From: Escherichia coli
GTDB lineage: Bacteria > Pseudomonadota > Gammaproteobacteria > Enterobacterales > Enterobacteriaceae
NCBI RefSeq assembly: GCF_036503815.1
Contig: NZ_AP027764.1
Location: 4,928,220-4,992,219, forward strand
Direction: 5' to 3'
DNA length: 64,000 nt
Shown here: positions 8,113-17,616 of the stretch, one piece after another
Layout of the letters: each line of letters opens with the position of its first letter
Numbering within the stretch: the first letter of the stretch is position 1
Translations under genes and position numbers: made by a program
Notes under the pieces: model-generated
The model's input: only the letters and a program-made list of their open reading frames with translations
Told to the model about the DNA's origin: nothing
Database searches by the model: none

Positions 8113-9981
8113 TTAAATTTCGACCTGAGTACCCAGTTCGATAACCCTGTTTGGCGGGATTTCAAATTGATCCGGTGCGCGCAGCGCATTACGTTGCAGC
8201 AGCAAGTACAGCTTGCCGCGCAGACGCAAATACCACGGGCGTTTGCCGAGGATCAACGACTCATGCGACATAAAGAAGGAGGTTTCCATCATCCGGCAAC
8301 TTAATCCTTCCAGACCGCAGCGGTGGAATACTTCTTCCACGTTTGGCGTTTCTCGCCAACCATAACTTGCCACCACGCGCCAGAAAGTGGGCGACAGTTG
8401 TTCAATCTGTACCCGACGGACGTTATGGACATAAGGCGCGTCTTCGGTGCGCAGAGTTAACAGAATCACCCGCTCATGCAATACCTTGTTATGTTTAAGG
8501 TTATGCATCAGCGCAAAGGGAATGACGTTGATTGCACGTGACATATACACCGCGGTCCCAGGCACGCGAACGGGCGGTGATTTCTCCAGCGAAGCAATCA
8601 TCGCCTCCAGAGAGTTGCCATGTTCATGCATCCGCCGCAGCAAGCGGAAACGCTCGCTCTTCCAGGTGGTCATCACGATAAACATCACCGTACCGAGGCT
8701 CAATGGCAACCAGCCGCCGGAGAGCAGTTTATCAAGGTTAGCGGTGAACAATGGAATATCGACACAAAGGAAAGCAATCAGGATCAGCGCAACAAAATAC
8801 TTATTCCAGTGCCAGTTCTGACGTGCCACGGTAGTCGAGAGAATAGACGTCAGTACCATGGTTCCGGTCACCGCAATCCCGTACGCCGCCGCCAGGTTGC
8901 TGGAGTGCTCAAAGCTGACAATCACAATCACGACCGCGACATAGAGCATCCAGTTCACAAACGGAATATAGATTTGCCCAGACTCCATTTCGGAGGTGTG
9001 AATAATGCGCATCGGCGACAAATATCCCAGACGTACGGCCTGACGCGTCAATGAGAAGACGCCAGAGATAACTGCCTGCGAGGCAATTACCGTCGCCAGT
9101 GCGGCGATGATCAGCAGCGGGATCAGCGCCCAGTCCGGTGCCAACAGGAAGAACGGGTTCTTAATCGCTTCCGGGTTCTTTAACAACAGAGCGCCCTGGC
9201 CAAAGTAATTAAGAGTTAATGAAGGCAATACGACGGTGAACCACGCCAGGCGAATCGGGAACTTACCAAAGTGCCCCATATCAGCGTACAGCGCCTCGAC
9301 ACCGGTAATCGACAGCACCACTGCCCCTAACGCAATAAACGAAACCGTTTTATATTCAAGGAAGAAATGCACCGCCCACATCGGATTCAGCGCATGCAGC
9401 ACTTCCGGGTTAGCAATAATGCTACGTAACCCCAGTACTGCCAGAATCAAAAACCAGGTCAGCATGATCGGCGCAAACAGCTTACCGACCATAGCCGTGC
9501 CATGTTTTTGAATCATAAATAGTAAAGTGAGAACGATGATTGAGAGGGGAACTATCCAGGTATCCAGCTGCGGGGCGACGATTTCCAGACCTTCAATGGC
9601 AGACATCACCGAAATAGCGGGTGTAATGACGACTTCACCATAGAAAAAGCTGCCGCCGATTAATCCCATAATCACCAGCATTGATGTGGTTCGCGCCGAC
9701 GTATTGCGCCCGGCAAGCGACATCAACGTCAGAATGCCCCCTTCCCCGGCGTTATCTGCCCGCATCACGAAGGTGAGATATTTAATGGAAACCACAAAGA
9801 TTAGCAGCCAGAAGATCAGCGATAAAAAGCCAAACACGGCATCGCGTTCAACGCCAAAACCAAACTGGCCGGACAAACATTCACGAAGTGTATATAACGG
9901 GCTGGTACCAATATCGCCGTAGACAACTCCAATCGCCGCGAGGGTAATCGCGGGCAACGATTGCTTATTATCAGTGCTCAT
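8113..9981 (-). CDS. kup: Low-affinity potassium transporter Kup
   Basis: A 622-residue K+/H+ symporter of the KUP/HAK family in the inner membrane. The N-terminus LAAIGVVYGDIGTSPLYTL is the family signature in helix 1. About twelve membrane segments follow up to roughly residue 440. The last 180 residues form a soluble cytoplasmic tail. Full length and near-identical to E. coli Kup. It stands alone between ravA (divergent) and rbs, with its own terminator. Confidence 0.97.
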   Translation of the reverse strand: MSTDNKQSLPAITLAAIGVVYGDIGTSPLYTLRECLSGQFGFGVERDAVFGFLSLIFWLLIFVVSIKYLTFVMRADNAGEGGILTLMSLAGRNTSARTTSMLVIMGLIGGSFFYGEVVITPAISVMSAIEGLEIVAPQLDTWIVPLSIIVLTLLFMIQKHGTAMVGKLFAPIMLTWFLILAVLGLRSIIANPEVLHALNPMWAVHFFLEYKTVSFIALGAVVLSITGVEALYADMGHFGKFPIRLAWFTVVLPSLTLNYFGQGALLLKNPEAIKNPFFLLAPDWALIPLLIIAALATVIASQAVISGVFSLTRQAVRLGYLSPMRIIHTSEMESGQIYIPFVNWMLYVAVVIVIVSFEHSSNLAAAYGIAVTGTMVLTSILSTTVARQNWHWNKYFVALILIAFLCVDIPLFTANLDKLLSGGWLPLSLGTVMFIVMTTWKSERFRLLRRMHEHGNSLEAMIASLEKSPPVRVPGTAVYMSRAINVIPFALMHNLKHNKVLHERVILLTLRTEDAPYVHNVRRVQIEQLSPTFWRVVASYGWRETPNVEEVFHRCGLEGLSCRMMETSFFMSHESLILGKRPWYLRLRGKLYLLLQRNALRAPDQFEIPPNRVIELGTQVEI

Positions 9982-10203
9982 AGACTAGTCTTTCGTTGAA
10001 ATATGAAATGTGTGCTTAGTCCCTTGGCCCACAAAAAAGCGCACAGTATGCACGATTAACGACAAAATCGTACTCCTAAATGCGGCCACATTAACCTGGC
10101 TCAAAGAAAAATAGACCTCTTTTGAGACTATTTTAGCCACCAGCAAGAAACGTCTATACTCGCAATTTACGCAGAACTTTTGACGAAAGGACGCCACTTC
10201 ATT

Positions 10204-11700
10204 ATGGCTCACCCTCATTTATTAGCGGAAAGAATTTCCCGCCTGAGCAGTTCGTTGGAAAAGGGGCTTTATGAACGTAGCCACGCCATCCGCTTGTGTT
10301 TATTAGCGGCATTAAGTGGTGAAAGTGTGTTCCTCCTTGGCCCGCCAGGCATTGCCAAAAGTTTGATCGCCCGGCGCTTAAAATTCGCCTTTCAGAATGC
10401 CCGCGCGTTTGAATATCTGATGACCCGCTTCTCCACGCCGGAAGAAGTTTTTGGTCCCCTTTCTATTCAGGCGCTAAAAGATGAAGGGCGCTATGAACGT
10501 TTAACCAGCGGTTACCTGCCGGAAGCAGAAATCGTCTTTCTTGATGAGATCTGGAAAGCGGGCCCGGCAATTCTTAATACCTTGCTCACCGCCATTAACG
10601 AGCGCCAGTTCCGTAACGGTGCACACGTAGAAAAAATCCCGATGCGTCTGCTGGTGGCGGCCTCCAACGAGCTGCCGGAAGCAGACAGCAGTCTGGAAGC
10701 GTTATATGACCGCATGCTGATTCGTCTGTGGTTAGATAAAGTGCAGGATAAAGCGAATTTCCGCTCCATGCTGACCAGTCAACAGGATGAAAATGACAAT
10801 CCGGTTCCTGCCTCCTTGCAGGTCACTGATGAAGAATATGAACGCTGGCAGAAAGAGATTGGTGAAATTACGCTGCCCGATCATGTATTTGAGCTGATTT
10901 TTATGCTGCGCCAGCAACTGGATAAATTACCGGATGCGCCTTATGTCTCGGATCGTCGCTGGAAAAAAGCGATCCGCTTATTGCAGGCCAGCGCCTTTTT
11001 TAGCGGTCGCAGTGCTGTTGCCCCGGTAGATCTCATTTTGCTGAAAGATTGCCTGTGGTATGACGCGCAAAGCCTGAATTTGATACAACAACAAATTGAT
11101 GTATTGATGACCGGTCATGCCTGGCAACAGCAAGGGATGTTGACCCGCCTGGGCGCGATTGTGCAACGTCACCTGCAACTACAGCAGCAACAAAGCGATA
11201 AAACAGCCTTAACGGTAATTCGTCTGGGCGGCATTTTCAGCCGTCGTCAGCAGTATCAACTCCCTGTTAACGTTACTGCTTCCACTCTGACTCTGCTGCT
11301 GCAAAAACCGTTAAAACTGCATGATATGGAAGTGGTTCATATCTCCTTTGAGCGTAGCGCGCTGGAACAGTGGCTGAGCAGAGGTGGTGAAATTCGCGGC
11401 AAACTGAACGGTATCGGCTTTGCCCAGAAACTGAATCTGGAAGTTGATAGCGCCCAACATCTTGTCGTACGCGATGTAAGTTTACAAGGCAGTACGCTGG
11501 CACTTCCCGGTTCATCGGCTGAAGGTCTGCCAGGTGAAATAAAACAACAACTGGAAGAGCTTGAAAGCGACTGGCGCAAGCAACACGCTTTATTCAGCGA
11601 ACAGCAAAAATGTCTGTTTATCCCTGGCGACTGGTTAGGTCGCATTGAAGCCAGCCTACAGGATGTCGGCACCCAGATTCGCCAGGCACAACAATGCTAA
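10204..11700 (+). CDS. ravA: MoxR-family AAA+ ATPase RavA
   Basis: A 498-residue MoxR AAA+ ATPase. Walker A is GPPGIAKS (residues 46-53) and Walker B VFLDE (111-115); sensor region AASNELPEADSSLEALYDRM follows. The C-terminal third carries the LARA domain that contacts the lysine decarboxylase LdcI in E. coli. I choose the ATG at 10204 (MAHPHLLAE), eight codons inside the longest frame, to match the known protein. The 3' end overlaps viaA by 7 bases. Divergent from kup. Confidence 0.95.
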   Translation: MAHPHLLAERISRLSSSLEKGLYERSHAIRLCLLAALSGESVFLLGPPGIAKSLIARRLKFAFQNARAFEYLMTRFSTPEEVFGPLSIQALKDEGRYERLTSGYLPEAEIVFLDEIWKAGPAILNTLLTAINERQFRNGAHVEKIPMRLLVAASNELPEADSSLEALYDRMLIRLWLDKVQDKANFRSMLTSQQDENDNPVPASLQVTDEEYERWQKEIGEITLPDHVFELIFMLRQQLDKLPDAPYVSDRRWKKAIRLLQASAFFSGRSAVAPVDLILLKDCLWYDAQSLNLIQQQIDVLMTGHAWQQQGMLTRLGAIVQRHLQLQQQQSDKTALTVIRLGGIFSRRQQYQLPVNVTASTLTLLLQKPLKLHDMEVVHISFERSALEQWLSRGGEIRGKLNGIGFAQKLNLEVDSAQHLVVRDVSLQGSTLALPGSSAEGLPGEIKQQLEELESDWRKQHALFSEQQKCLFIPGDWLGRIEASLQDVGTQIRQAQQC

Positions 11701-13145
11701 CGCTGGATACGCTTAATGTGATGCTGGCCGTCAGCGAAGAGGGATTGATCGAAGAGATGATCATCGCGCTGCTGGCCTCACCGCAGCTGGCAGTCTTCTT
11801 TGAAAAATTCCCACGACTGAAGGCGGCCATCACTGATGATGTTCCCCGCTGGCGTGAGGCGCTGCGCAGTCGGCTGAAAGATGCCCGAGTCCCGCCGGAA
11901 CTCACCGAAGAGGTGATGTGCTATCAGGAAAGCCAGCTCCTCTCCACGCCGCAGTTTATTGTGCAGCTACCACAGATCCTGGACTTACTGCATCGTCTGA
12001 ATTCCCCATGGGCAGAACAAGCCCGACAGTTGGTTGATGCTAACAGCACGATCACTTCAGCGTTACACACACTTTTTCTCCAGCGTTGGCGTTTAAGTCT
12101 GATCGTGCAAGCAACGACGTTAAATCAACAGCTATTAGAAGAAGAACGCGAACAACTGTTGAGTGAAGTTCAGGAACGCATGACGCTGAGCGGGCAACTT
12201 GAACCGATTCTCGCAGATAACAATACCGCAGCTGGTCGTCTGTGGGATATGAGCGCCGGTCAGCTTAAACGTGGCGACTATCAGTTGATTGTGAAATACG
12301 GTGAATTTCTTAACGAACAGCCGGAACTGAAACGCCTGGCAGAACAGTTGGGACGTTCCCGGGAAGCCAAATCAATACCGCGCAACGATGCGCAGATGGA
12401 AACCTTCCGCACCATGGTGCGCGAACCGGCGACAGTTCCTGAGCAGGTTGATGGTCTGCAACAAAGCGACGATATTTTACGTCTCCTGCCGCCAGAACTG
12501 GCGACACTGGGGATAACGGAACTGGAGTATGAGTTTTACCGTCGGCTGGTGGAAAAACAATTGCTCACCTATCGCCTGCACGGTGAGTCGTGGCGTGAAA
12601 AAGTGATCGAACGCCCGGTGGTGCATAAAGATTACGACGAACAGCCGCGCGGACCGTTTATTGTCTGCGTGGATACTTCCGGCTCAATGGGCGGCTTTAA
12701 TGAACAGTGTGCGAAAGCGTTCTGCCTGGCCTTGATGCGCATTGCTCTCGCTGAAAACCGGCGCTGCTATATTATGCTATTTTCCACCGAGATCGTCCGT
12801 TATGAGCTTTCAGGCCCACAAGGTATTGAGCAAGCGATCCGCTTTTTAAGTCAGCAGTTTCGTGGTGGCACCGATCTTGCCAGTTGTTTTCGCGCCATTA
12901 TGGAACGCTTGCAAAGTCGGGAGTGGTTTGACGCCGATGCGGTGGTGATTTCTGATTTTATCGCCCAGCGGTTGCCTGACGACGTGACGAGCAAAGTGAA
13001 AGAGTTGCAGCGGGTACATCAGCATCGCTTTCATGCCGTGGCGATGTCGGCACATGGCAAACCCGGCATCATGCGCATTTTCGATCATATCTGGCGCTTT
13101 GATACCGGGATGCGAAGCCGCCTGCTCAGACGCTGGCGGCGATAA
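11694..13145 (+). CDS. viaA: VWA-domain protein ViaA, RavA partner
   Basis: A 483-residue protein with a helical N-terminal two-thirds and a C-terminal von Willebrand factor A domain. The MIDAS metal-site motif is DTSGS (residues 327-331), with GGTDLAS and VISDF further on. It works with RavA, stimulating its ATPase, and the pair is linked in E. coli to respiratory and Fe-S protein maturation and aminoglycoside sensitivity. The start overlaps the ravA stop, so translation is coupled. It ends 4 bases from the convergent asnA end. Confidence 0.95.
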   Translation: MLTLDTLNVMLAVSEEGLIEEMIIALLASPQLAVFFEKFPRLKAAITDDVPRWREALRSRLKDARVPPELTEEVMCYQESQLLSTPQFIVQLPQILDLLHRLNSPWAEQARQLVDANSTITSALHTLFLQRWRLSLIVQATTLNQQLLEEEREQLLSEVQERMTLSGQLEPILADNNTAAGRLWDMSAGQLKRGDYQLIVKYGEFLNEQPELKRLAEQLGRSREAKSIPRNDAQMETFRTMVREPATVPEQVDGLQQSDDILRLLPPELATLGITELEYEFYRRLVEKQLLTYRLHGESWREKVIERPVVHKDYDEQPRGPFIVCVDTSGSMGGFNEQCAKAFCLALMRIALAENRRCYIMLFSTEIVRYELSGPQGIEQAIRFLSQQFRGGTDLASCFRAIMERLQSREWFDADAVVISDFIAQRLPDDVTSKVKELQRVHQHRFHAVAMSAHGKPGIMRIFDHIWRFDTGMRSRLLRRWRR

Positions 13146-13149
13146 ATTA

Positions 13150-14142
13150 TTACAGCAGAGAAGGGACACTCTCGCGAACAGCAGCTGGCCATACACCACA
13201 CTGAACCTGACCGATATGCGGCAGTTGCAGCAGCAGCATGGTCAAACGAGACTGGCCGATACCGCCGCCGATGGTCTGCGGCATTTCACCGCGCAGCAAC
13301 GCCTGATGCCACTCCAGCTGCAGGCGATCTTCGTCACCGGTCAGCGCCAGCTGATGCTTCAGCGTATCGGCATCCACGCGGATCCCCATGGAAGAAAGCT
13401 CAAACGCATCTTCCAGTACCGGGTTCCATACCAGAATATCGCCGTTCAGACCCGCATGGCCCAGCTCTGACGGGGTGCTCCAGTCATCATAATCCGGTGC
13501 GCGCACGTCGTGGCGATGACCATCACTCAACTTGCCGCCAATCCCGACGAGGAATACCGCGCCAAGATCTTTCGCAATCGCCCGCTCACGTCCTTTGGCA
13601 TCGAGATCCGGATAACGAGCCAGTAACTCCTGGCTGTGTACGAAGTGGATCTGATTCGGCAGGAACGGTGCCAGGCCAAACTCTTCGCTAACTGCAGCTT
13701 CGGTTGCTTTAATTCCCGCCCAGATCGCCTCTACTGTGCTTTTCAGAGTCGAGAATTGACGCTCGCCGTCGCCCATTACGCGCTCCCAGTCCCACTGGTC
13801 TACATAGACCGAGTGCAACGGGGAAAGACGGTCTTCATCAGGGCGAAGGGCTTTCATGTGCGTGTACAGCCCTTCGCCCGCGCTGAAGTCGTGTTGCCCT
13901 AAGGTCTGACGTTTCCACTTCGCCAGTGAATGAACCACTTCGAACTGGGCATCAGGCAGAGCTTTCACTTTTACCTGCACCGCTTTTTCACAGCCCGACA
14001 AGTTATCCTGCGTGCCATCCCCCACACGGCTAAGAATCGGCGCCTGGACTTCAATCAGCCCCAGACGTTCTTCCAGTTGACGAGAAAAGTGAGATTTCAC
14101 GAAGCTAATTTGACGTTGTTTGGCAATGTAAGCGGTTTTCAT
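13150..14142 (-). CDS. asnA: Asparagine synthetase A, ammonia-dependent
   Basis: A 330-residue enzyme that makes asparagine from aspartate, ammonia and ATP through an aspartyl-AMP intermediate. Its fold is that of class II aminoacyl-tRNA synthetases. Visible features are the N-terminal KTAYIAKQRQISFVKSHFSRQLEERLGL and the C-terminal motif-3-like GGGIGQSRLTMLLLQ. Transcribed divergently from its activator asnC. Confidence 0.97.
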   Translation of the reverse strand: MKTAYIAKQRQISFVKSHFSRQLEERLGLIEVQAPILSRVGDGTQDNLSGCEKAVQVKVKALPDAQFEVVHSLAKWKRQTLGQHDFSAGEGLYTHMKALRPDEDRLSPLHSVYVDQWDWERVMGDGERQFSTLKSTVEAIWAGIKATEAAVSEEFGLAPFLPNQIHFVHSQELLARYPDLDAKGRERAIAKDLGAVFLVGIGGKLSDGHRHDVRAPDYDDWSTPSELGHAGLNGDILVWNPVLEDAFELSSMGIRVDADTLKHQLALTGDEDRLQLEWHQALLRGEMPQTIGGGIGQSRLTMLLLQLPHIGQVQCGVWPAAVRESVPSLL

Positions 14143-14293
14143 TTTTTATACTCCTGCGTCCTGTTGCTTATGATTAAGCAACAAAAACCGACACACATGC
14201 AATAATCATTCAATAAAAAGCCTCATGCACTTTTGATTCATTAAAAAATAGGGCTAAAATAGAATGAATCATCAATCCGCATAAGAAAATCCT

Positions 14294-14752
14294 ATGGAAA
14301 ATTATCTGATCGACAATCTGGACCGTGGCATCCTGGAAGCATTAATGGGCAATGCGCGCACCGCTTACGCCGAACTGGCGAAACAATTTGGCGTCAGTCC
14401 GGGGACAATTCACGTTCGAGTAGAGAAAATGAAGCAGGCGGGGATCATTACCGGGGCACGTATTGATGTCAGCCCGAAGCAGCTCGGTTATGACGTAGGC
14501 TGCTTTATCGGCATTATATTAAAGAGCGCCAAAGACTATCCTTCCGCGCTGGCAAAGCTGGAAAGCCTCGATGAAGTCACTGAAGCCTATTACACAACTG
14601 GCCACTACAGCATCTTTATCAAAGTGATGTGCCGTTCGATCGATGCTCTCCAGCATGTACTTATCAACAAGATCCAAACAATTGATGAAATTCAGTCCAC
14701 CGAGACACTGATCGTCCTGCAAAACCCGATCATGCGTACCATTAAGCCATGA
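14294..14752 (+). CDS. asnC: Asparagine-responsive regulator AsnC
   Basis: A 152-residue Lrp/AsnC-family regulator with an N-terminal winged helix (residues about 5-60, AKQFGVSPGTIHVRVEKMKQAG) and a C-terminal RAM ligand-binding domain that binds asparagine. It activates asnA and represses itself through the 151-bp region between the two genes. Its transcript runs toward mioC and oriC. Confidence 0.97.
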   Translation: MENYLIDNLDRGILEALMGNARTAYAELAKQFGVSPGTIHVRVEKMKQAGIITGARIDVSPKQLGYDVGCFIGIILKSAKDYPSALAKLESLDEVTEAYYTTGHYSIFIKVMCRSIDALQHVLINKIQTIDEIQSTETLIVLQNPIMRTIKP

Positions 14753-14773
14753 TCAGCTTTTTTAATCCCATAC

Positions 14774-14813
14774 TTTTCCACAGGTAGATCCCAACGCGTT
14801 CACAGCGTACAAT
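14774..14813 (+). promoter_or_regulatory. mioC promoter with DnaA box
   Basis: TTTTCCACA at 14774-14782 differs from the consensus DnaA box TTATCCACA by one base. A -10-like TACAAT lies at 14808-14813, with mioC starting 28 bases on. DnaA repression of mioC is known in E. coli and limits transcription entering oriC. Confidence 0.6.
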
Positions 14814-14841
14814 ACGCCACTCTTAATAAAGGTGGCGGTTT

Positions 14842-15285
14842 ATGGCAGATATCACTCTTATCAGCGGCAGCACCCTCGGCGGTGCCGAATATGTGGCAGA
14901 ACACTTGGCTGAAAAGCTGGAAGAGGCGGGTTTTACCACCGAAACGCTGCACGGTCCGCTGTTGGAAGATTTATCTGCCTCGGGGATCTGGCTGGTTATC
15001 AGCTCAACCCACGGTGCCGGAGATATTCCGGACAACCTTTCTCCTTTCTATGAAGCATTGCAGGAACAGAAGCCCGATCTTTCTGCGGTCCGCTTTGGCG
15101 CAATCGGTATTGGTAGTCGTGAATATGACACCTTTTGTGGGGCTATCGATAAACTCGAGGCAGAACTCAAAAATTCCGGTGCAAAACAGACAGGCGAAAC
15201 ACTTAAGATCAACATCCTTGATCACGACATTCCGGAAGATCCGGCAGAAGAATGGCTGGGATCGTGGATTAATTTACTCAAATAA
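14842..15285 (+). CDS. mioC: Flavodoxin-like protein MioC
   Basis: A 147-residue flavodoxin-fold protein. The FMN-phosphate loop is SGSTLGGAE near residues 8-16, and SSTHGAGDIPDN is a second flavin loop. E. coli MioC binds FMN and was implicated in biotin synthase electron supply. It is better known for its transcript, which reads into oriC directly downstream. A GGTGG segment precedes the ATG. Confidence 0.96.
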   Translation: MADITLISGSTLGGAEYVAEHLAEKLEEAGFTTETLHGPLLEDLSASGIWLVISSTHGAGDIPDNLSPFYEALQEQKPDLSAVRFGAIGIGSREYDTFCGAIDKLEAELKNSGAKQTGETLKINILDHDIPEDPAEEWLGSWINLLK

Positions 15286-15307
15286 GTATACAGATCGTGC
15301 GATCTGT

Positions 15308-15316
15308 TGTGGATAA
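15308..15316 (-). promoter_or_regulatory. DnaA box R4
   Basis: Perfect 9-mer TTATCCACA on the minus strand, at the mioC-proximal edge of oriC. A high-affinity DnaA site. Confidence 0.92.
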
Positions 15317-15346
15317 CTCTGTCAGGAAGCTTGGATCAACCGGTAG

Positions 15347-15355
15347 TTATCCAAA
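15347..15355 (+). promoter_or_regulatory. DnaA box R3
   Basis: TTATCCAAA, one base from consensus; the known weak R3 site. Confidence 0.85.
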
Positions 15356-15381
15356 GAACAACGGTTGTTCAGTTTTTGAGT

Positions 15382-15390
15382 TGTGTATAA
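15382..15390 (-). promoter_or_regulatory. DnaA box R2
   Basis: TTATACACA on the minus strand, the characteristic R2 variant. Confidence 0.9.
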
Positions 15391-15487
15391 CCCCTCATTC
15401 TGATCCCAGCTTATACGGTCCAGGATCACCGATCATTCACAGTTAATGATCCTTGCCAGGTTGTTGATCTTAAACGCCGGATCCTTG

Positions 15488-15496
15488 TTATCCACA
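15488..15496 (+). promoter_or_regulatory. DnaA box R1
   Basis: Perfect TTATCCACA next to the unwinding element; it anchors the DnaA filament that melts the 13-mers. Confidence 0.92.
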
Positions 15497-15524
15497 GGGA
15501 AGTGCGATCCTAATAAGAGATCAC

Positions 15525-15574
15525 AATAGAACAGATCTCTAAATAAATAGATCTTCTTTTTAACACCCAAGATC
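15525..15574. other. DNA unwinding element, three 13-mers
   Basis: Read on the minus strand, the 13-mers are GATCTGTTCTATT (15525-15537), GATCTATTTATTT (15541-15553) and GATCTTGGGTGTT (15562-15574). The first two match K-12. The outer one differs from K-12's GATCCTGGGTATT at two positions. Confidence 0.88.
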
Positions 15575-15581
15575 CCAGGTC

Positions 15582-15610
15582 TTTCTCAAGCCGACAAAGT
15601 TGAGTAGAAT
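15582..15610 (+). promoter_or_regulatory. Probable mnmG promoter
   Basis: A weak -35 TTTCTC (15582-15587), a 17-bp spacer and -10 TAGAAT (15605-15610) lie between the 13-mers and mnmG. Transcription leaving the origin here helps duplex opening in E. coli. Confidence 0.45.
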
Positions 15611-15663
15611 CCACGGCCCGGGCTTCAATCCATTTTCATACCGCGTTATGCGAGGCAATCACC

Positions 15664-17553
15664 ATGTTTTATCCGGATCCTTTTGACGTCATCATCATTG
15701 GCGGGGGTCATGCAGGCACCGAGGCCGCGATGGCCGCGGCGCGTATGGGTCAACAGACTCTGCTTTTGACACACAATATCGACACTCTGGGGCAGATGAG
15801 CTGCAACCCGGCGATCGGCGGTATTGGGAAGGGACATCTGGTAAAAGAAGTGGATGCACTCGGCGGCCTGATGGCTAAAGCGATCGATCAGGCGGGTATC
15901 CAGTTTAGGATACTAAACGCAAGCAAGGGACCGGCAGTTCGCGCTACCCGAGCTCAGGCGGATCGTGTGCTCTACCGTCAGGCGGTACGTACGGCGCTGG
16001 AGAACCAACCGAATCTGATGATCTTCCAGCAGGCGGTTGAAGATCTTATTGTCGAAAACGATCGCGTGGTCGGTGCTGTTACCCAAATGGGACTGAAGTT
16101 CCGTGCCAAAGCCGTCGTGCTCACCGTTGGGACGTTCCTCGACGGTAAAATTCATATCGGTCTGGATAACTACAGCGGTGGCCGTGCTGGTGATCCGCCG
16201 TCCATTCCGCTCTCTCGCCGTTTGCGTGAACTGCCGCTGCGCGTTGGTCGTCTGAAAACCGGGACACCGCCGCGTATTGATGCGCGTACTATCGACTTCA
16301 GCGTGCTGGCGCAACAGCATGGCGATAACCCAATGCCGGTATTCTCGTTTATGGGCAATGCGTCCCAGCATCCACAGCAGGTGCCGTGTTATATCACTCA
16401 TACCAACGAGAAAACCCATGATGTGATCCGCAGTAACCTCGATCGTAGCCCAATGTACTCAGGGGTGATCGAAGGTGTCGGCCCACGCTACTGCCCGTCG
16501 ATCGAAGACAAAGTCATGCGCTTCGCCGACAGAAATCAGCATCAGATCTTCCTTGAACCGGAAGGGCTGACCTCTAACGAAATTTATCCGAACGGTATCT
16601 CCACCAGCCTGCCGTTCGATGTGCAGATGCAAATCGTCCGCTCCATGCAGGGGATGGAAAACGCGAAGATCGTGCGTCCGGGTTATGCCATTGAGTATGA
16701 CTTCTTCGATCCACGCGACCTGAAACCGACGCTGGAGAGCAAGTTTATCCAGGGGCTGTTCTTTGCTGGTCAGATTAACGGCACTACCGGTTACGAAGAA
16801 GCCGCTGCGCAAGGTTTGCTGGCCGGTCTTAACGCTGCCCGTCTGTCTGCTGACAAAGAAGGTTGGGCTCCGGCGCGTTCTCAGGCGTATCTCGGCGTAC
16901 TGGTTGATGACCTGTGCACTTTAGGAACCAAAGAGCCGTACCGTATGTTTACCTCGCGTGCAGAATATCGCCTGATGCTACGCGAAGATAATGCGGATCT
17001 GCGTTTGACTGAAATCGGTCGTGAACTGGGCCTGGTGGATGACGAACGTTGGGCGCGCTTTAACGAGAAGCTTGAGAACATCGAGCGTGAGCGTCAGCGT
17101 CTGAAATCGACATGGGTAACCCCGTCGGCGGAAGCTGCAGCCGAAGTGAATGCTCACCTGACTGCGCCGCTTTCCCGTGAAGCCAGTGGTGAAGATCTGC
17201 TGCGTCGTCCGGAAATGACTTATGAAAAATTAACCACGCTGACGCCGTTTGCCCCTGCGTTGACAGACGAACAGGCGGCGGAACAGGTTGAGATTCAAGT
17301 TAAATACGAAGGTTATATCGCGCGCCAGCAAGATGAGATCGAAAAGCAGCAGCGTAACGAGAATACCTTGCTGCCAGCGACGCTGGATTACCGCCAGGTA
17401 TCCGGTCTTTCTAACGAAGTGATCGCCAAACTTAACGATCACAAACCGGCTTCTATCGGTCAGGCTTCGCGTATTTCTGGCGTCACGCCTGCGGCCATCT
17501 CCATTCTGCTGGTGTGGCTGAAAAAACAGGGTATGCTGCGTCGTAGCGCATAA
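15664..17553 (+). CDS. mnmG: tRNA U34 carboxymethylaminomethyl enzyme MnmG (GidA)
   Basis: A 629-residue FAD/NADH-dependent enzyme. With MnmE it adds the carboxymethylaminomethyl group to U34 of tRNAs reading NNA/NNG codons. The FAD motif GGGHAG is at residues 13-18. The GidA signatures GRAGDPPS and QINGTTGYEEAAAQGL are present. The C-terminal helical domain binds MnmE, encoded in the same window at 59538-60902. It is the first gene past oriC. Confidence 0.97.
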   Translation: MFYPDPFDVIIIGGGHAGTEAAMAAARMGQQTLLLTHNIDTLGQMSCNPAIGGIGKGHLVKEVDALGGLMAKAIDQAGIQFRILNASKGPAVRATRAQADRVLYRQAVRTALENQPNLMIFQQAVEDLIVENDRVVGAVTQMGLKFRAKAVVLTVGTFLDGKIHIGLDNYSGGRAGDPPSIPLSRRLRELPLRVGRLKTGTPPRIDARTIDFSVLAQQHGDNPMPVFSFMGNASQHPQQVPCYITHTNEKTHDVIRSNLDRSPMYSGVIEGVGPRYCPSIEDKVMRFADRNQHQIFLEPEGLTSNEIYPNGISTSLPFDVQMQIVRSMQGMENAKIVRPGYAIEYDFFDPRDLKPTLESKFIQGLFFAGQINGTTGYEEAAAQGLLAGLNAARLSADKEGWAPARSQAYLGVLVDDLCTLGTKEPYRMFTSRAEYRLMLREDNADLRLTEIGRELGLVDDERWARFNEKLENIERERQRLKSTWVTPSAEAAAEVNAHLTAPLSREASGEDLLRRPEMTYEKLTTLTPFAPALTDEQAAEQVEIQVKYEGYIARQQDEIEKQQRNENTLLPATLDYRQVSGLSNEVIAKLNDHKPASIGQASRISGVTPAAISILLVWLKKQGMLRRSA

Positions 17554-17565
17554 CGCATTAAAAAT

Positions 17566-17594
17566 GCCTGGTAAGCACCCGCTTACCGGGCTAC
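17566..17594. repeat. REP-like inverted repeat
   Basis: An imperfect stem, CCTGGTAAGC against GCTTACCGGG, ending GCTACG, sits in the 63-base mnmG-rsmG gap. It resembles the GC-rich REP family of enterobacteria and probably shapes the 3' end of the mnmG message. Confidence 0.6.
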
Positions 17595-17616
17595 GCATCA
17601 AGAACAGGTAATCACC

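Larger units (their letters stand above)
15298..15575. other. oriC: Chromosomal replication origin oriC
   Basis: Between mioC and mnmG lies an origin about 278 bp long, in inverted orientation relative to the usual map. From left to right it shows DnaA boxes R4, R3, R2, a weak TCATTCACA box (15433-15441, R5M-like), R1, and then three AT-rich 13-mers. GATC (Dam/SeqA) sites recur throughout. Compared with the K-12 origin as I remember it, a few bases differ, including the outermost 13-mer (GATCTTGGGTGTT on the minus strand here) and a base in the GAACAACGGTTGTTC palindrome between R2 and R3. Confidence 0.97.

Noticed and set aside
15291..15306. CAGATCG-TG-CGATCTG inverted repeat next to DnaA box R4
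   Set aside because: Essentially the same palindrome is present in K-12 at the mioC end of oriC; not novel.
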